A stretch of DNA of 64,000 bases from Paraburkholderia tropica (GCF_900109265.1 NZ_FNZM01000004.1:248001-312000), one strand, 5' to 3'; shown: positions 54,104 to 63,944, counted from the stretch's first letter. Notes: a model not told the origin generated them from the letters alone. A program made the numbers and translations.

Positions 54104-56389
54104 TCAGTCGCGATTCGCTTGCAGCACCGTCAACGCCGTCATGTTGATGATGCGTCGCACCGTCGAGCTGGACGTGAGAATGTTCACCGGCGCATTCACG
54201 CCGAGCAGGAACGGACCCACGGCCACGTTGCTGCCCGCACCCGTTTTCAGCAGGTTATAGGCAATATTCCCCGAATCCACGTTCGGGCACACCAGCAGAT
54301 TGGCCGCGCCCTTGAGCTTCGAATGCGGCAGGATACGCTCGCGCAGCGCTTCGTCCAGTGCGCAATCGCCGTGCATTTCGCCGTCGATTTCCAGATCCGG
54401 ATTCTGCGCCGTGACGAGCTTGAGCACTTCGCGCATCTTCGTGCCCGACGCCGAGCTGCCCGAGCCGAAATTCGAGCGCGACAGCAGCGCGACCTTCGGT
54501 TGCAGATTGAGCCATTCCATCTGGCGCGCGGCGGCCAGCGTGAATTCGGCGATCTGTTCCGCGTTCGGGTTGTCGTTGATGTGCGTATCGACGATCGCGA
54601 CCGTGCGCTTGTCGAGCAGCAGGATATTCATCGCCGCATACGTCTTCGCGTTGCGATGCATGCCGATCGCTTCGTCGACGAAACGCAGGTGGTCGTGATA
54701 CGCGCCCACCGTGCCGCACACCATGCCGTCGGCGTCGCCGAGGCGCACCATCATCGCGCCGATCAGCGTGAGACGGCGGCGCATTTCCACGCGCGCCATT
54801 TCCTTCGAAATGCCGTCGCGGCAACGCAGTTCCCAATACGTGGTCCAGTATTGATGGAAGCGCTCGTCGTATTCCGGATTCGTGACTTCGACGTCTTCGC
54901 CGAGCTTCAGGCGCAGGCCGAACTTCTCGATGCGCGCCAGCAGCACTTCGGGGCGGCCGATCAGGATCGGACGCGCGAGTTTCTCGTCGACGATCACCTG
55001 CACCGCGCGCAGCACGCGCTCTTCCTCGCCTTCCGCGAACACGATGCGCGACTTCGCGCCGTCACGGACGAACTGCTTGGCCGCCGCGAAGATCGGCTTC
55101 ATGAAGGCGCCCGAGTGGTACACGAACTGTTGCAGCTCGTTCGTATAGGCGGCGAAGTCGTCGATCGGACGCGTGGCCACGCCGTCTTCCATCGCGGCCT
55201 TCGCCACGGCCGGCGCGATACGCACGATCAGGCGCGAATCGAACGGCTTCGGAATCAGGTACTTCGGACCGAAGCGCAGGTCATACGCGCCGTAGGCGGC
55301 CGCGACCGAGTCGTTCAGTTCTTCTTCGGCGAGCTGGGCGATCGCGTGCACCGCCGCGATTTCCATCTTGCGCGTGATGGTGGTCGCGCCCACGTCGAGC
55401 GCGCCGCGGAAGATGTACGGGAAGCACAGTACGTTGTTGACCTGATTCGGGAAGTCCGAACGGCCCGTGGCCAGCACCGCGTCCGGACGCGCTTCGAGCG
55501 CGATCTCGGGGAAGATTTCCGGCGTGGGGTTGGCCAGCGCGAGAATCAGCGGCTTGTCGGCCATCTTCTTGACCATTTCGGCCTTGAGCACGCCGCCCGC
55601 CGAGAGGCCGAGGAACACGTCCGCGCCGTCGATCACTTCGCTCAGCGAACGCGCGGAGGTGTCCTGCGCGAAGCGCTCCTTGTCCGGGTCCATCAGCGTC
55701 GTGCGGCCTTGATAGACCACGCCGTCAATGTCCGTCACCCAGATGTTCTTGAGCGGCAGGCCCAGATCGACCATCAGGTCCAGACAGGCCAGCGCCGCCG
55801 CGCCCGCGCCCGAGGTCACGACCTTGACCGTCGAAATATCCTTGCCGACCACCTTCAGACCGTTGAGGAACGCCGCCGAAACGGTAATGGCCGTGCCGTG
55901 CTGATCATCGTGGAAGACCGGAATCTTCATGCGCTCGCGCAGCTTGCGCTCGACCGTGAAGCAGTCCGGCGCCTTGATGTCTTCCAGATTGATGCCGCCG
56001 AAGGTGGCTTCGAGGCTCGCGATAATGTCGACGAGCTTGTCCGGGTCGCTTTCCGTGACTTCGATGTCGAACACGTCGATGCCGGCGAACTTCTTGAACA
56101 GCACCGCCTTGCCTTCCATGACCGGCTTCGAGGCCAGCGCGCCGATATTGCCCAGACCGAGCACGGCCGTGCCGTTCGTGATCACGCCAACGAGGTTGCC
56201 GCGCGCGGTGTAGCGGAACGAGTTCTGCGGATCGGTGACAATCTCTTCGCAGGCCACGGCGACGCCCGGCGTATAGGCCAGTGCGAGGTCGCGCTGCGTG
56301 ACGAGCGGCTTGCTGGCCGTCACGGAAATCTTGCCCGGCGTCGGGAATTCGTGATATTCGAGGGCGGCCTGACGATCGGTCTTGTTCAT
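54104..56389 (-). CDS. maeB: NADP-dependent malic enzyme
   Basis: 761 residues from [15 protein letters not shown] behind AGTGAGGAAC; E. coli MaeB is 759. The N-terminal malic enzyme domain has [37 protein letters not shown] (metal site) and [15 protein letters not shown] (cofactor). The C-terminal phosphotransacetylase-like half (from about residue 430: [19 protein letters not shown]) is regulatory, as in MaeB. It converts malate to pyruvate, yielding NADPH. It is divergent from a LysR gene with a clean LysR-type dyad between them. Confidence 0.96.
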   Translation of the reverse strand: MNKTDRQAALEYHEFPTPGKISVTASKPLVTQRDLALAYTPGVAVACEEIVTDPQNSFRYTARGNLVGVITNGTAVLGLGNIGALASKPVMEGKAVLFKKFAGIDVFDIEVTESDPDKLVDIIASLEATFGGINLEDIKAPDCFTVERKLRERMKIPVFHDDQHGTAITVSAAFLNGLKVVGKDISTVKVVTSGAGAAALACLDLMVDLGLPLKNIWVTDIDGVVYQGRTTLMDPDKERFAQDTSARSLSEVIDGADVFLGLSAGGVLKAEMVKKMADKPLILALANPTPEIFPEIALEARPDAVLATGRSDFPNQVNNVLCFPYIFRGALDVGATTITRKMEIAAVHAIAQLAEEELNDSVAAAYGAYDLRFGPKYLIPKPFDSRLIVRIAPAVAKAAMEDGVATRPIDDFAAYTNELQQFVYHSGAFMKPIFAAAKQFVRDGAKSRIVFAEGEEERVLRAVQVIVDEKLARPILIGRPEVLLARIEKFGLRLKLGEDVEVTNPEYDERFHQYWTTYWELRCRDGISKEMARVEMRRRLTLIGAMMVRLGDADGMVCGTVGAYHDHLRFVDEAIGMHRNAKTYAAMNILLLDKRTVAIVDTHINDNPNAEQIAEFTLAAARQMEWLNLQPKVALLSRSNFGSGSSASGTKMREVLKLVTAQNPDLEIDGEMHGDCALDEALRERILPHSKLKGAANLLVCPNVDSGNIAYNLLKTGAGSNVAVGPFLLGVNAPVNILTSSSTVRRIINMTALTVLQANRD

Positions 56390-56475
56390 GTTCCTCACTC
56401 TGATAGTGTGCCGGGCGCGCGGGCGGCGCGGCGGTCATGTTCGAATGAGGCGATTCTAGTGAGCCGGCATCAGCT

Positions 56476-56498
56476 CCCCATTTTGATTTAGTATGGGG
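56476..56498. promoter_or_regulatory. T-N11-A LysR-type dyad between maeB and the LysR gene
   Basis: CCCCAT-N11-ATGGGG is a 6-bp perfect inverted repeat with T-N11-A spacing, the LysR consensus architecture. It lies 48 bp before the LysR start and 87 bp before maeB, so it may govern both. Confidence 0.6.
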
Positions 56499-56545
56499 CC
56501 ATTATTTTTTCCTGATACCTCCCCGGATACCCCTCCGGTAGCCCC

Positions 56546-57526
56546 GTGGATAAGCAGAACGTGTCTTTCAGCATCGAAGAAGTTACCCGGCGCCTCAATA
56601 CGCGCCTGAAAATGCGTCACCTCGTGCTGCTGCTGCAGATCCGCCAGCACGGGTCGCTGACCCGCGTGGCCGAGCACATGGCCACGAGCCAGCCCGCCGT
56701 CACCAATGCGCTGGCCGAAATGGAGAGCATGTTCGGCGCGCCGCTGTTCGACCGCTCGCCGCGCGGCATGACGCCCACGCCGCTCGGCAACGTCGTGCTG
56801 GCGCGCGCCCAGGCCATGCTGCACGATCTCGACCACCTCGCGCGCGACATCGAGGCCGTGCATTCGGGCCACGCCGCGCGCCTGCACGTGGGCGTGATTC
56901 CGTTCATTTCGGGGCGCACGCTCGCCTCGGCGATCCGGCTCGCGCAGTCGCGCCTGCCGCAGCGCGTGACCATGACGATCCACGAAGGCACCAGCGACGC
57001 GCTGCTGCCGCAACTGCGCGATCACACGCTCGATATCGTGATTGGCCGCGCGTCGGCGACCGTCGACGTCGCGCAATTGCGCTTCGAGGTGCTGCATCAG
57101 CAGACGCCGCGTCTGATCGCGAGCCGCCGCCTGGCCGCGCGGCTCGGCCGCAGCAAGGCGAACTGGCAGAAGCTCGCGGAGCTCGACTGGATTCTGGGCG
57201 CGCCCAATACGCCCATCCGCGAGCAGATCGACGACCTGTTCCTGCACGCGGGCGTCTCGCCGCCGGTGCCGATCGTCGAAAGCTATACGTCGCGCCTGAT
57301 CGGCGAAATGATCGTGGCCAACGACGACGCCGTGTCGATCGTCCCCGCGGATATCGCCGAGGAACTCGTGCATATCGCGGGCGTGGCGATCGTGCCCTAC
57401 ACCTTCGACTGGACGCTGCCGCCGATCGCGCTGTTCACGCGCGTGGGCGTGCCGCGCGAGGTCGATACCGTGTTCGGGCAGGCGCTGCACGAGCGTTATC
57501 TCGAAGTGGAGCGGGCGCGGCGCTGA
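56546..57526 (+). CDS. LysR-family regulator divergent from maeB
   Basis: 326 residues, GTG start (no earlier ATG is plausible). Helix-turn-helix MRHLVLLLQIRQHGSLTRVAEHMATSQPAVTNALAEMESMFGAPLFDRS and the effector domain (ARLHVGVIPFISGRTL) place it in the GbpR/TsaR-like subgroup, which resembles the regulator of the rhamnose genes. Its divergence from maeB and the intervening dyad suggest control of malic enzyme. The co-inducer is unknown. Confidence 0.87.
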   Translation: MDKQNVSFSIEEVTRRLNTRLKMRHLVLLLQIRQHGSLTRVAEHMATSQPAVTNALAEMESMFGAPLFDRSPRGMTPTPLGNVVLARAQAMLHDLDHLARDIEAVHSGHAARLHVGVIPFISGRTLASAIRLAQSRLPQRVTMTIHEGTSDALLPQLRDHTLDIVIGRASATVDVAQLRFEVLHQQTPRLIASRRLAARLGRSKANWQKLAELDWILGAPNTPIREQIDDLFLHAGVSPPVPIVESYTSRLIGEMIVANDDAVSIVPADIAEELVHIAGVAIVPYTFDWTLPPIALFTRVGVPREVDTVFGQALHERYLEVERARR

Positions 57527-57557
57527 ATCGCGTGTTGAATTCGCTCGCTGGATGCGG

Positions 57558-57585
57558 ACAGGGCGCGGTGTGAACCGTGCCCTGT
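57558..57585 (+). terminator. Terminator after the LysR gene
   Basis: ACAGGGCGCGGT-GTGA-ACCGTGCCCTGT forms a 12-bp stem with one G-T pair, followed by TTGTTTTC. Confidence 0.75.
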
Positions 57586-57817
57586 TTGTTTTCGGGCGTC
57601 GCCTGCATTGCGGGCGAGCGAAATGTACTCACAATGAAAGCACGAATGTTTTCACCGAATCTTTCATCATGCTTTCATTTCGTCGGCGTCGCCGCTTAAT
57701 GTGGCGAATAATTCTCATCAACGTATCAACACAGCGCCTCCAACGAGAGGCCGGTTCTCCATAATTTCCAACGAAATACCCTTGCATCAAAACGTCCAGA
57801 CACTTCGGAGACAGACC

Positions 57818-58201
57818 ATGAACGATCAAGCGATACTCGACGCCCTGACCGCGCACTGGCAAGCGTCGGCGGCCGGCGACCTGGAAACGGAACATCAGAT
57901 CTACGCCGAGGATGCAATCTGCGACTACCCGCAATCCGGCGAACGCATTCTCGGGCGCGCGAATCTGCAGGCGCTACGCGGCGCGCATCCCGCCCGGCCA
58001 TCGGGCTTCGATGTGAGACGTATGCAAGGCAACGGCGACCTGTGGATTACCGAATACACGATTACGTACAACGACCGCGACGCTTTGACAGTCAGCATCA
58101 TGGCGTTCCGAAACGGCAAGGTCGTCCACGAAACCCAGTATTTTTCCGAGCCTTTCGACGCCCCGGCCTGGCGCAGTCAATGGGTGCAGAAAATGTCGTG
58201 A
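57818..58201 (+). CDS. SnoaL-like/NTF2-fold protein
   Basis: 127 residues from the ATG behind TTCGGAGACAGACC. The NTF2-like fold is suggested by LTAHWQASAAGDLETEHQIYAEDAICDYPQSGERILGRANLQAL and VVHETQYFSEPFDAPAWRSQW. Such proteins are often small isomerases, dehydratases or ligand binders. Nothing in the neighbourhood tells its substrate. Confidence 0.8.
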   Translation: MNDQAILDALTAHWQASAAGDLETEHQIYAEDAICDYPQSGERILGRANLQALRGAHPARPSGFDVRRMQGNGDLWITEYTITYNDRDALTVSIMAFRNGKVVHETQYFSEPFDAPAWRSQWVQKMS

Positions 58202-58412
58202 CATGCGCGCTGCGCAGGCGCTGGATTGGTGACTGAAAGCGTTCACGCGTTTCGTTCAATCGTCAGCGGCTGGAGGCGGTCCATCGTCCAGATCACGCTC
58301 ACGATGAATGATTAAACGGTGCGGCCGATTCAACCGGTCGACATCGCCGTTTCGATCGCCGACAATCAGCACCGAACAGCCATCGCTTCTGTTTCTACCT
58401 GGAGCCGTCTCC

Positions 58413-58982
58413 ATGCAGCCTGTCCTGATTGATCTACCCGATACGATTTACACCGAGCGACTAATCATTCGCGCGCCTCGGCCGGGTGATGGTCAGCAAG
58501 TCTTCGAAGCGACGGTTGAATCACTGGAAGCGTTACGCGCATTTCCAGCGTCGTTGCCCTGGGCAATGGAGGAGCCTTCCGTTGAAGCCTCGGAAATCTT
58601 CTGCCGGACTGGGGCGTCGAACTTCATCGCGCGTCGCGATTTTCCTTTTCTCTTTTTGCTGCGTGATTCCGGTGAATTGGTCGGGTGTGGCGGGCTTCAT
58701 AACCCGCGCTGGAAAGCCGGCACGTTTGAGGCCGGCTGGTGGGGCCGAACCGCCTGGACCAAACAAGGCTTGGTGAGCGAAGCCGTTAGCGCCATCGTCG
58801 ATCTGGCCTTCACCGCGCTCTCGGCCCATCGCGTGGAAGTTTTCACCGACGACCTGAACCCGAATGCATGGCGATTGTGTGAACGAATCGGCATGGCGCT
58901 CGAAGGCATATTACGTCATTCGCGAATCGAGCCCGACGGGACGCTGCGCAATACGCGGGTCTATTCAAAAATTCGCCAATAG
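58413..58982 (+). CDS. GNAT-family N-acetyltransferase (RimJ/RimL type)
   Basis: 189 residues from the ATG behind CTGGAGCCGTCTCC. RimJ/RimL-like GNAT: TERLIIRAPRPGDGQQVFEA near the N-terminus, and the acetyl-CoA site GRTAWTKQGLVSEAVSAIVDLAF, then HRVEVFTDDLNPNAWRLCERIGMALEG. It may acetylate protein N-termini or small amines. The target is unknown. Confidence 0.85.
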   Translation: MQPVLIDLPDTIYTERLIIRAPRPGDGQQVFEATVESLEALRAFPASLPWAMEEPSVEASEIFCRTGASNFIARRDFPFLFLLRDSGELVGCGGLHNPRWKAGTFEAGWWGRTAWTKQGLVSEAVSAIVDLAFTALSAHRVEVFTDDLNPNAWRLCERIGMALEGILRHSRIEPDGTLRNTRVYSKIRQ

Positions 58983-58998
58983 TCCAATAGTCCAATAG

Positions 58999-59634
58999 TC
59001 AGGCGCGTTTATAGACACTGAACATCAACCGCAGTCCAAGCGCAGCGATTGCAGCCGATGCGCAACGGTCGATCCAAACCCTGGATTTCAGGTAGCGGTC
59101 TCGAAGAACGTGGCCGGAAAAACACACGGCCACCGTGGCGTACCATCCGGCCTCTACGGCAAAGACGAGCGGCGGCAGCGCAACGTAGCACCACAACGGC
59201 GGATGCTGCGGCAATAAGGCCGCGAAAATACTTCCATAGACAATGGCGGTCTTTGGATTGGTCAGCTGTGTGGTCAATCCCGTCCAGAATGATCGCCCCA
59301 GACTTTGCGCCGCCTCGGTGCGAATACGGTCAATCACAATTGACTCCGATGAACCTCGCCAGATTTTCAGGGCGAGGTAAATCAGGTACGCGCCTCCGGC
59401 CATCTTGAGTCCGCCATATAGCCATTCCACGCTGTTCAACAGCGTATAGAGGCCCGCCAGCGCGATGCCGCTGAAGCAGACTCCCCCAACGCCCATCCCG
59501 ATGGCGGTGGCAAGCCCGTCACGCCGCGACAATCCCAGCGAACTTCTGACAACGAGAATAAAGCTCGGTCCCGGACTTATCGCGCCGAGCAGAAGTGCCG
59601 TGAGTATGGCGATGAGAGCCGACGAGACATTCAT
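58999..59634 (-). CDS. LysE/RhtB-family amino acid exporter
   Basis: 211 residues from the ATG behind GTGTGGAGGCTCC. Five to six hydrophobic helices; the N-terminal ALLLGAISPGPSFILVVRSSLGLSRRDGLATAIGMGVGG is the LysE/RhtB signature, with TNPKTAIVYGSIFAALLP central. It exports an amino acid or small amine. Divergent LysR gene 88 bp away, as in argO/argP-type pairs. Confidence 0.88.
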   Translation of the reverse strand: MNVSSALIAILTALLLGAISPGPSFILVVRSSLGLSRRDGLATAIGMGVGGVCFSGIALAGLYTLLNSVEWLYGGLKMAGGAYLIYLALKIWRGSSESIVIDRIRTEAAQSLGRSFWTGLTTQLTNPKTAIVYGSIFAALLPQHPPLWCYVALPPLVFAVEAGWYATVAVCFSGHVLRDRYLKSRVWIDRCASAAIAALGLRLMFSVYKRA

Positions 59635-59722
59635 GGAGCCTCCACACACTGGAAAAGGATCGAAGGCCATATTGTGTGGGCTGACGGCTCTGATAAGCTA
59701 GCGCACAGTTCGACAACGAGGT

Positions 59723-60655
59723 GTGAATTTGAAACACATCCCCAAAGCTCGTCCGCCGCTTGCCAATCTCGAGACTGTCTGCCTGGTTGCTCAGGCGGGA
59801 TCTTTCAGTGCGGCGGCGACCGCCAGCGGCGTCACGCATGGGGCCATCAGCCGGCGCGTAGCCGCTGTCGAAAATTGGCTCGGCGTGCGGCTTTTCGAGC
59901 GCCACGGGCGCGGGATCGAGCTCACACCAGATGGGCAACGCTTTGTCGGACAGGTGCTCCAGGCTTTCGATATCATCGATGTCGCGGCCGACCAATGGCG
60001 TACACGCGCCGTTGCAAGACTGGTGCGAGTGAGCGTTGTATCCTCGTTCGCCCAGCTTTGGCTCTTCGATCGACTCGCTCAACTCGAAGCTGGCGCGAAT
60101 CCACTCAAAATACAGCTCGACGTCGGGTCACGTCACGTTGATATTGCGGGCGGCGAGGCCGATCTGGCCATTCGCTATGGTCGCGGAAACTGGCCTGGGC
60201 TCCAGGCTGAATTGCTGTTGCCAGAAACGCTCACTCCGGTAGCACATCCTGATATCGCCGCGAAAATAAAGGCAAACGATCCCAATGGATTACTGGCTCA
60301 CCCACTGCTGCACGATTCGGATTTGACGGGATGGCGTGCGTGGTTCGACGGCCATAACGTCTCGCTCAAGCGTCGGCAACACGACCGGCGATTCGAGGAT
60401 TACACACTCGTCCTTTCTGCAGCGGAGGCAGGTTTGGGGATCGCCTTGGCCCGCCTGCCCATTGCGGCAACCCGGCTGCACGGAAGCCAACTCGTTCGAT
60501 TGGACAGGCGTACTGTCGCGAATCCGCTCGCCAATTACATCGTCACAAGCAAGCAGGAGCGAAGGCCGGAGATACTTGAGCTTATCCAGCGATTGAAAGA
60601 CAGCATCGATGAAAACGACCCGCCGATTCAACGCAAGCGTTTAGCGAGGAGCTAG
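59723..60655 (+). CDS. LysR-family regulator divergent from the LysE exporter
   Basis: 310 residues; start GTG (or TTG two codons later) next to GAGGTG. Helix-turn-helix LANLETVCLVAQAGSFSAAATASGVTHGAISRRVAAVENWLGVRLFERHGRGIELT is GcvA/AmpR-like, and the effector domain has DLAIRYGRGNWPGLQAELLLPE. It probably activates the exporter gene when the substrate accumulates. Confidence 0.85.
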   Translation: MNLKHIPKARPPLANLETVCLVAQAGSFSAAATASGVTHGAISRRVAAVENWLGVRLFERHGRGIELTPDGQRFVGQVLQAFDIIDVAADQWRTRAVARLVRVSVVSSFAQLWLFDRLAQLEAGANPLKIQLDVGSRHVDIAGGEADLAIRYGRGNWPGLQAELLLPETLTPVAHPDIAAKIKANDPNGLLAHPLLHDSDLTGWRAWFDGHNVSLKRRQHDRRFEDYTLVLSAAEAGLGIALARLPIAATRLHGSQLVRLDRRTVANPLANYIVTSKQERRPEILELIQRLKDSIDENDPPIQRKRLARS

Positions 60656-60708
60656 TGGCGTCGATTTAGCGCGCACGCCACATATCAGAAAGCGGCGAAT
60701 TCACGACA

Positions 60709-62259
60709 TCAAACACCATGCCGTTCCCGCAGAATTGCGGCAGCCTCTGCCAGCGTCCGCAGTTTGGCTTCTGCAATCTGGGCGCCGCTCACGGGCGCGT
60801 CGGCGAATGTCGCAAAACCGCAGTCCGGATTGAATAGCACGCGCTCTTTGCCGAACAGGCCGATCGCCCGCTCCGCCCTGCGCAACACCTCGTCGAGCGG
60901 TTCGACGTGCGCGTGCTTCTGATTGCAGAGTCCCACGCCGATACGCTGCCAGTCGGGCAAGCCTTTGAGAAGCGCCATCTCTCCGGCGCGCGGCGTGCAG
61001 ACTTCGAGGAAAAGCGTGCCGACATGCAACGCCGCCAGCGTATCGACAAGCGGACGATAATCCCCCGTCATGGCCTTGCTTTCGTCGGCCGTCCAGTTCC
61101 CCCGGCACATGTGGACGGCAACGCGATCGATCGGGAAGCCATCGACCACGGCATTCAGCAGGCTTCGCGCAAACGCCAGCTCGGATTGCGGATCGCTCTT
61201 TTCCGATAGCGCACCGCACATGAAACTGCGCTGACTCGTCGTTCCGGAAAACACCACCTCCGACAATACCGGCTCGTCGAACTGCACCAGCGCGGCACCC
61301 TGCGCGAGCAGCGCCGCCAGTTCTTCCCGCAGTATCCGCACGACATCGGCGGCGAGCGCTTCGCGGCTCGAATAGGCGCGGTCGGAAACGCACTCCATCC
61401 ACATCGTCCGCGTCAGCAGATAGGGACCGGGCAGCGCGACTTTCACCGGCAGCGCGGTCAAGCTGCGCACGTAGTTCATCTCGTGCACCGCGAGTGGCTG
61501 GCTGCGCCCGAGCGGCCCGAACACGGCCGGATGCCGCACGTCGGCCGCCGGTACATCGAGCGCTCTCAATTCCTGCTCGAACGCCTGAGGATCATCCACA
61601 TAGGGCAACAGATCGGTCAGCGGAATCAACTGGCAGTTGTCGAGCAGGCCGCCGACAAAGCTCGCGTAGCTATCGCGCCGCTGCTCGCCGTCGGTGACCA
61701 CATCGACGCCCGCACGCAACTGCGCCGCGATCGCGAGTTGCACGGCGTCGTCTGCGCTGGCCTGAAAAGCCGCGTCGTCGAGCCGGCCCTCGATATGATC
61801 GTGCAGCGCCTGAAGCATCCATCTCGGTCGCGGCCAGCTCCCGATCCCCATGACCGACAAAGGACGGATCGACGGCGCGGGCGACGGCGCGGGCAAGGAA
61901 GCCGGAATCGCGACGGGCATGATCTGGATCGACGCACGCTGACGCGCTTCGCGCTCAAGCGCCTCGTCGATCGGCCCTGCTCGCATCGCACCGCTCGCGA
62001 ACGCGCCCTTGCTCACCAGAAAGCTGCGGCGCTTGCCGTCTTTCGTCCACGACACAAGCTCGTTGCCCGTCATACGGCACCATGCGGGCAGGTCCGATTC
62101 GACCGAGGTTTCCGTCGACTGGATCTCCAGCAACTGGCCGCGTTCGAGCGGGTCGATATGTTTGCGAATCAGCAGCAGCAGGCCGTTTCCGCAATCGAGA
62201 TCGCCGCCGTCGAAGCTGACGGCCGGTTCATACGCGTGTTGTGAAGACGATTCCATCAT
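60709..62259 (-). CDS. TusA-like domain fused to a MetE-type methyltransferase
   Basis: 516 residues. Residues about 13-85 resemble TusA/SirA sulfur carriers: C23 in LDCGNGLLLLIRKHIDPLE stands where TusA has its CPxP cysteine, and a second cysteine occurs at C61 (DLPAWC). A Pro/Ala linker (about 115-135) leads to a MetE C-terminal barrel from GIGSWPRPRWML. The zinc ligands are retained: H383 and C385 (VHMCRGN), E419 (FLEVCTPRAGEM) and C480 (NPDCGF). The MetE N-terminal folate domain is absent. A cobalamin-independent methyl transfer coupled to a sulfur carrier is suggested; substrate and methyl donor are unknown. Downstream gene of the DsrE/transglutaminase unit. Confidence 0.78.
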   Translation of the reverse strand: MMESSSQHAYEPAVSFDGGDLDCGNGLLLLIRKHIDPLERGQLLEIQSTETSVESDLPAWCRMTGNELVSWTKDGKRRSFLVSKGAFASGAMRAGPIDEALEREARQRASIQIMPVAIPASLPAPSPAPSIRPLSVMGIGSWPRPRWMLQALHDHIEGRLDDAAFQASADDAVQLAIAAQLRAGVDVVTDGEQRRDSYASFVGGLLDNCQLIPLTDLLPYVDDPQAFEQELRALDVPAADVRHPAVFGPLGRSQPLAVHEMNYVRSLTALPVKVALPGPYLLTRTMWMECVSDRAYSSREALAADVVRILREELAALLAQGAALVQFDEPVLSEVVFSGTTSQRSFMCGALSEKSDPQSELAFARSLLNAVVDGFPIDRVAVHMCRGNWTADESKAMTGDYRPLVDTLAALHVGTLFLEVCTPRAGEMALLKGLPDWQRIGVGLCNQKHAHVEPLDEVLRRAERAIGLFGKERVLFNPDCGFATFADAPVSGAQIAEAKLRTLAEAAAILRERHGV

Positions 62260-62373
62260 GCCGATGCCCCGCTATCCTTCGAAGTCGCTCGCCTGCACCG
62301 ACTTCGGCGCAGGCGAGCGTGTCCCACCGTTATCGACAGGTACTCGCGCGGTGCGCATGCGCACCGGCCAGCG

Positions 62374-63573
62374 TCACTCGCTCTTGCCGGACGTCTGCGT
62401 GTAAGTCAGTTTGCGCGTCCAGCCGGTGTAACGCTTGCCGTCCACTTCGACGTAAAGCGTCGCCAGCGAATTGACCGGGCCGTCCTGTTGCGGCGGCTGC
62501 ATCATCAGGTCGCGACCGGTCGACCACGAAAAGCGGCGATCGTCGAGATTGCCGAAGTAGTAGTCGATCTTGCTTTTGTCGAGTCCGTGATAGCCGGTCG
62601 CAGTGGTCCGCTCGACCAGCGTTCGGTTCTGGTCCGTGAGCGGAAATTCCTTGCCATAGACATTCGCGAGCGACACGTCGAGCGGAATCCAGCCGTAATT
62701 CGGCGCGTAAAACTCGATCCAGCAGTGATAGCTCGCATCGACTTTCACGCCGTCGAGCGTCGGCTTGAGCAGCGAGCCATACACCATCCGCGTTGGAATG
62801 CCGTCCGCCATCGCGAGCGACGAAAACAGCGAGTGGAAGTCCGTGCAATTTCCGCTCTTCGTCTGCAGGCAAAAGTCCGTGCTGCCGAAATCCGAGGGCT
62901 TCATACGGTCCGGATACTCCACCCAGTAGGTCACGTGATCGAGCGTCCAGTCGTAGAGCTTGCGAGCAGCGAGTATCGGATTCTGCTCGTCGCCGACAAT
63001 CTGTTTCGCGAGGCCCTTGATCTGGTCGTTGACGATGACATAACTCGTCGGCAACAAATAACGCTGTAGCGCCGTGCGTTCCGCATCGGTGAGTGGACGC
63101 GTCTTCGACGGATCGAGACGCGTCTTGCGCTCGGTGAGCGTCTGGTCGAAATGCTCCGTGATGTCGATCGTCGCCGCATTCGGCTGCTCGACGTCGATAT
63201 AGCCAACCCGATTGCCCCACGAATCCCGGTGATACTCAACGGGGTAAGCCGAGTCGACGCTAAATGACTTCACCTCGTTCCATGGCGTCTGCTGAGGAAC
63301 GGGAAACCAGATGCGGACCTGCTTCGCACCGGCCGGCACCTTGACGACCAGCTGGTTCTCCGTGCGAAACGAAGCCTGCTGGGCGGGTGCGGAATCCGCC
63401 GCACGCGCAGCGAGTGGCGCAATCGACGCAAGGAGCGCCAGCGATGTGCAGACCTGCCACCAGGTTCTGCGTGAGCGGGGGCGTTTCGCTTCTGAATGCG
63501 CTTCGGACCGTGAAGCGAACAGGCGTGACGATCCGGCGCCGGCGACGCCGGCGAGCGTGTGGAGAGATGTCAT
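62374..63573 (-). CDS. Exported transglutaminase-like protein
   Basis: 399 residues from MTSLHTLAGV behind CTGAGGGCGCCC. An N-terminal hydrophobic segment (LALLASIAPLAARAAD, about 45-60) preceded by RRTWW looks like a signal or anchor. The transglutaminase-like triad is C243 (KSGNCTDFHSLF), H283 (SYHCWIEFY) and D299 (IPLDVSLANVY). N-terminal beta region: LVVKVPAGAKQVRIWFPVP. Such enzymes are bacterial cysteine proteases or transamidases of unknown substrate. It begins 8 bp after the DsrE gene, so they are co-transcribed. Confidence 0.82.
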   Translation of the reverse strand: MTSLHTLAGVAGAGSSRLFASRSEAHSEAKRPRSRRTWWQVCTSLALLASIAPLAARAADSAPAQQASFRTENQLVVKVPAGAKQVRIWFPVPQQTPWNEVKSFSVDSAYPVEYHRDSWGNRVGYIDVEQPNAATIDITEHFDQTLTERKTRLDPSKTRPLTDAERTALQRYLLPTSYVIVNDQIKGLAKQIVGDEQNPILAARKLYDWTLDHVTYWVEYPDRMKPSDFGSTDFCLQTKSGNCTDFHSLFSSLAMADGIPTRMVYGSLLKPTLDGVKVDASYHCWIEFYAPNYGWIPLDVSLANVYGKEFPLTDQNRTLVERTTATGYHGLDKSKIDYYFGNLDDRRFSWSTGRDLMMQPPQQDGPVNSLATLYVEVDGKRYTGWTRKLTYTQTSGKSE

Positions 63574-63581
63574 GGGCGCCC

Positions 63582-63944
63582 TCAGTAGCTGAGACTGGGG
63601 CAACCTTCACTCATGAATTCGACAAGCATGGCGCCACCCACGATCTTCGCGCCAGGAATCAGCTTGTCTTCATCGAGCGAGCGTTTCTTGAAGCACGGCG
63701 AACAGACGTAAATCTTGCCGCCGGCTTCGACGAAGCTCGTGATCAATTCCTTGAGCGGCGCAAAGCCGGACTCGTGAATATCGTCCGCATAACCGGACTG
63801 CGAGAGACGCGTGCCTTCGATATTCAGAAAAACGACAACGTCTTTCTCGCTGGCAACGGCCGCGTTCGCCACGACAAAGGCAACCGTCGCCCTGTCGGTG
63901 TCGTCTTTGGCTCGAGTCAGACTGACCACGAATTTTCCAGACAC
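63582..63944 (-). CDS. DsrE-family protein
   Basis: 120 residues from a GTG behind CCGGGAGAGTAAC; a GTG eight codons earlier has no ribosome site. DsrE/DsrF-type fold: VAFVVANAAVASEKDVVVFLNIEGTRL and GGKIYVCSPCFKKRSL, with C81, C84 and C115 (EGCPSLSY). DsrE-type proteins act in sulfur transfer with TusA. It starts an apparent unit with a transglutaminase-like protein and a TusA-MetE fusion, which suggests a joint sulfur/methyl-transfer function. Confidence 0.83.
   Translation of the reverse strand: MSGKFVVSLTRAKDDTDRATVAFVVANAAVASEKDVVVFLNIEGTRLSQSGYADDIHESGFAPLKELITSFVEAGGKIYVCSPCFKKRSLDEDKLIPGAKIVGGAMLVEFMSEGCPSLSY

Noticed and set aside
54119..56491. 790-residue open frame opposite maeB
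   Set aside because: It is antisense to a clear malic enzyme, rich in Arg/His/Glu typical of GC-rich shadow frames, and has no domain motif.
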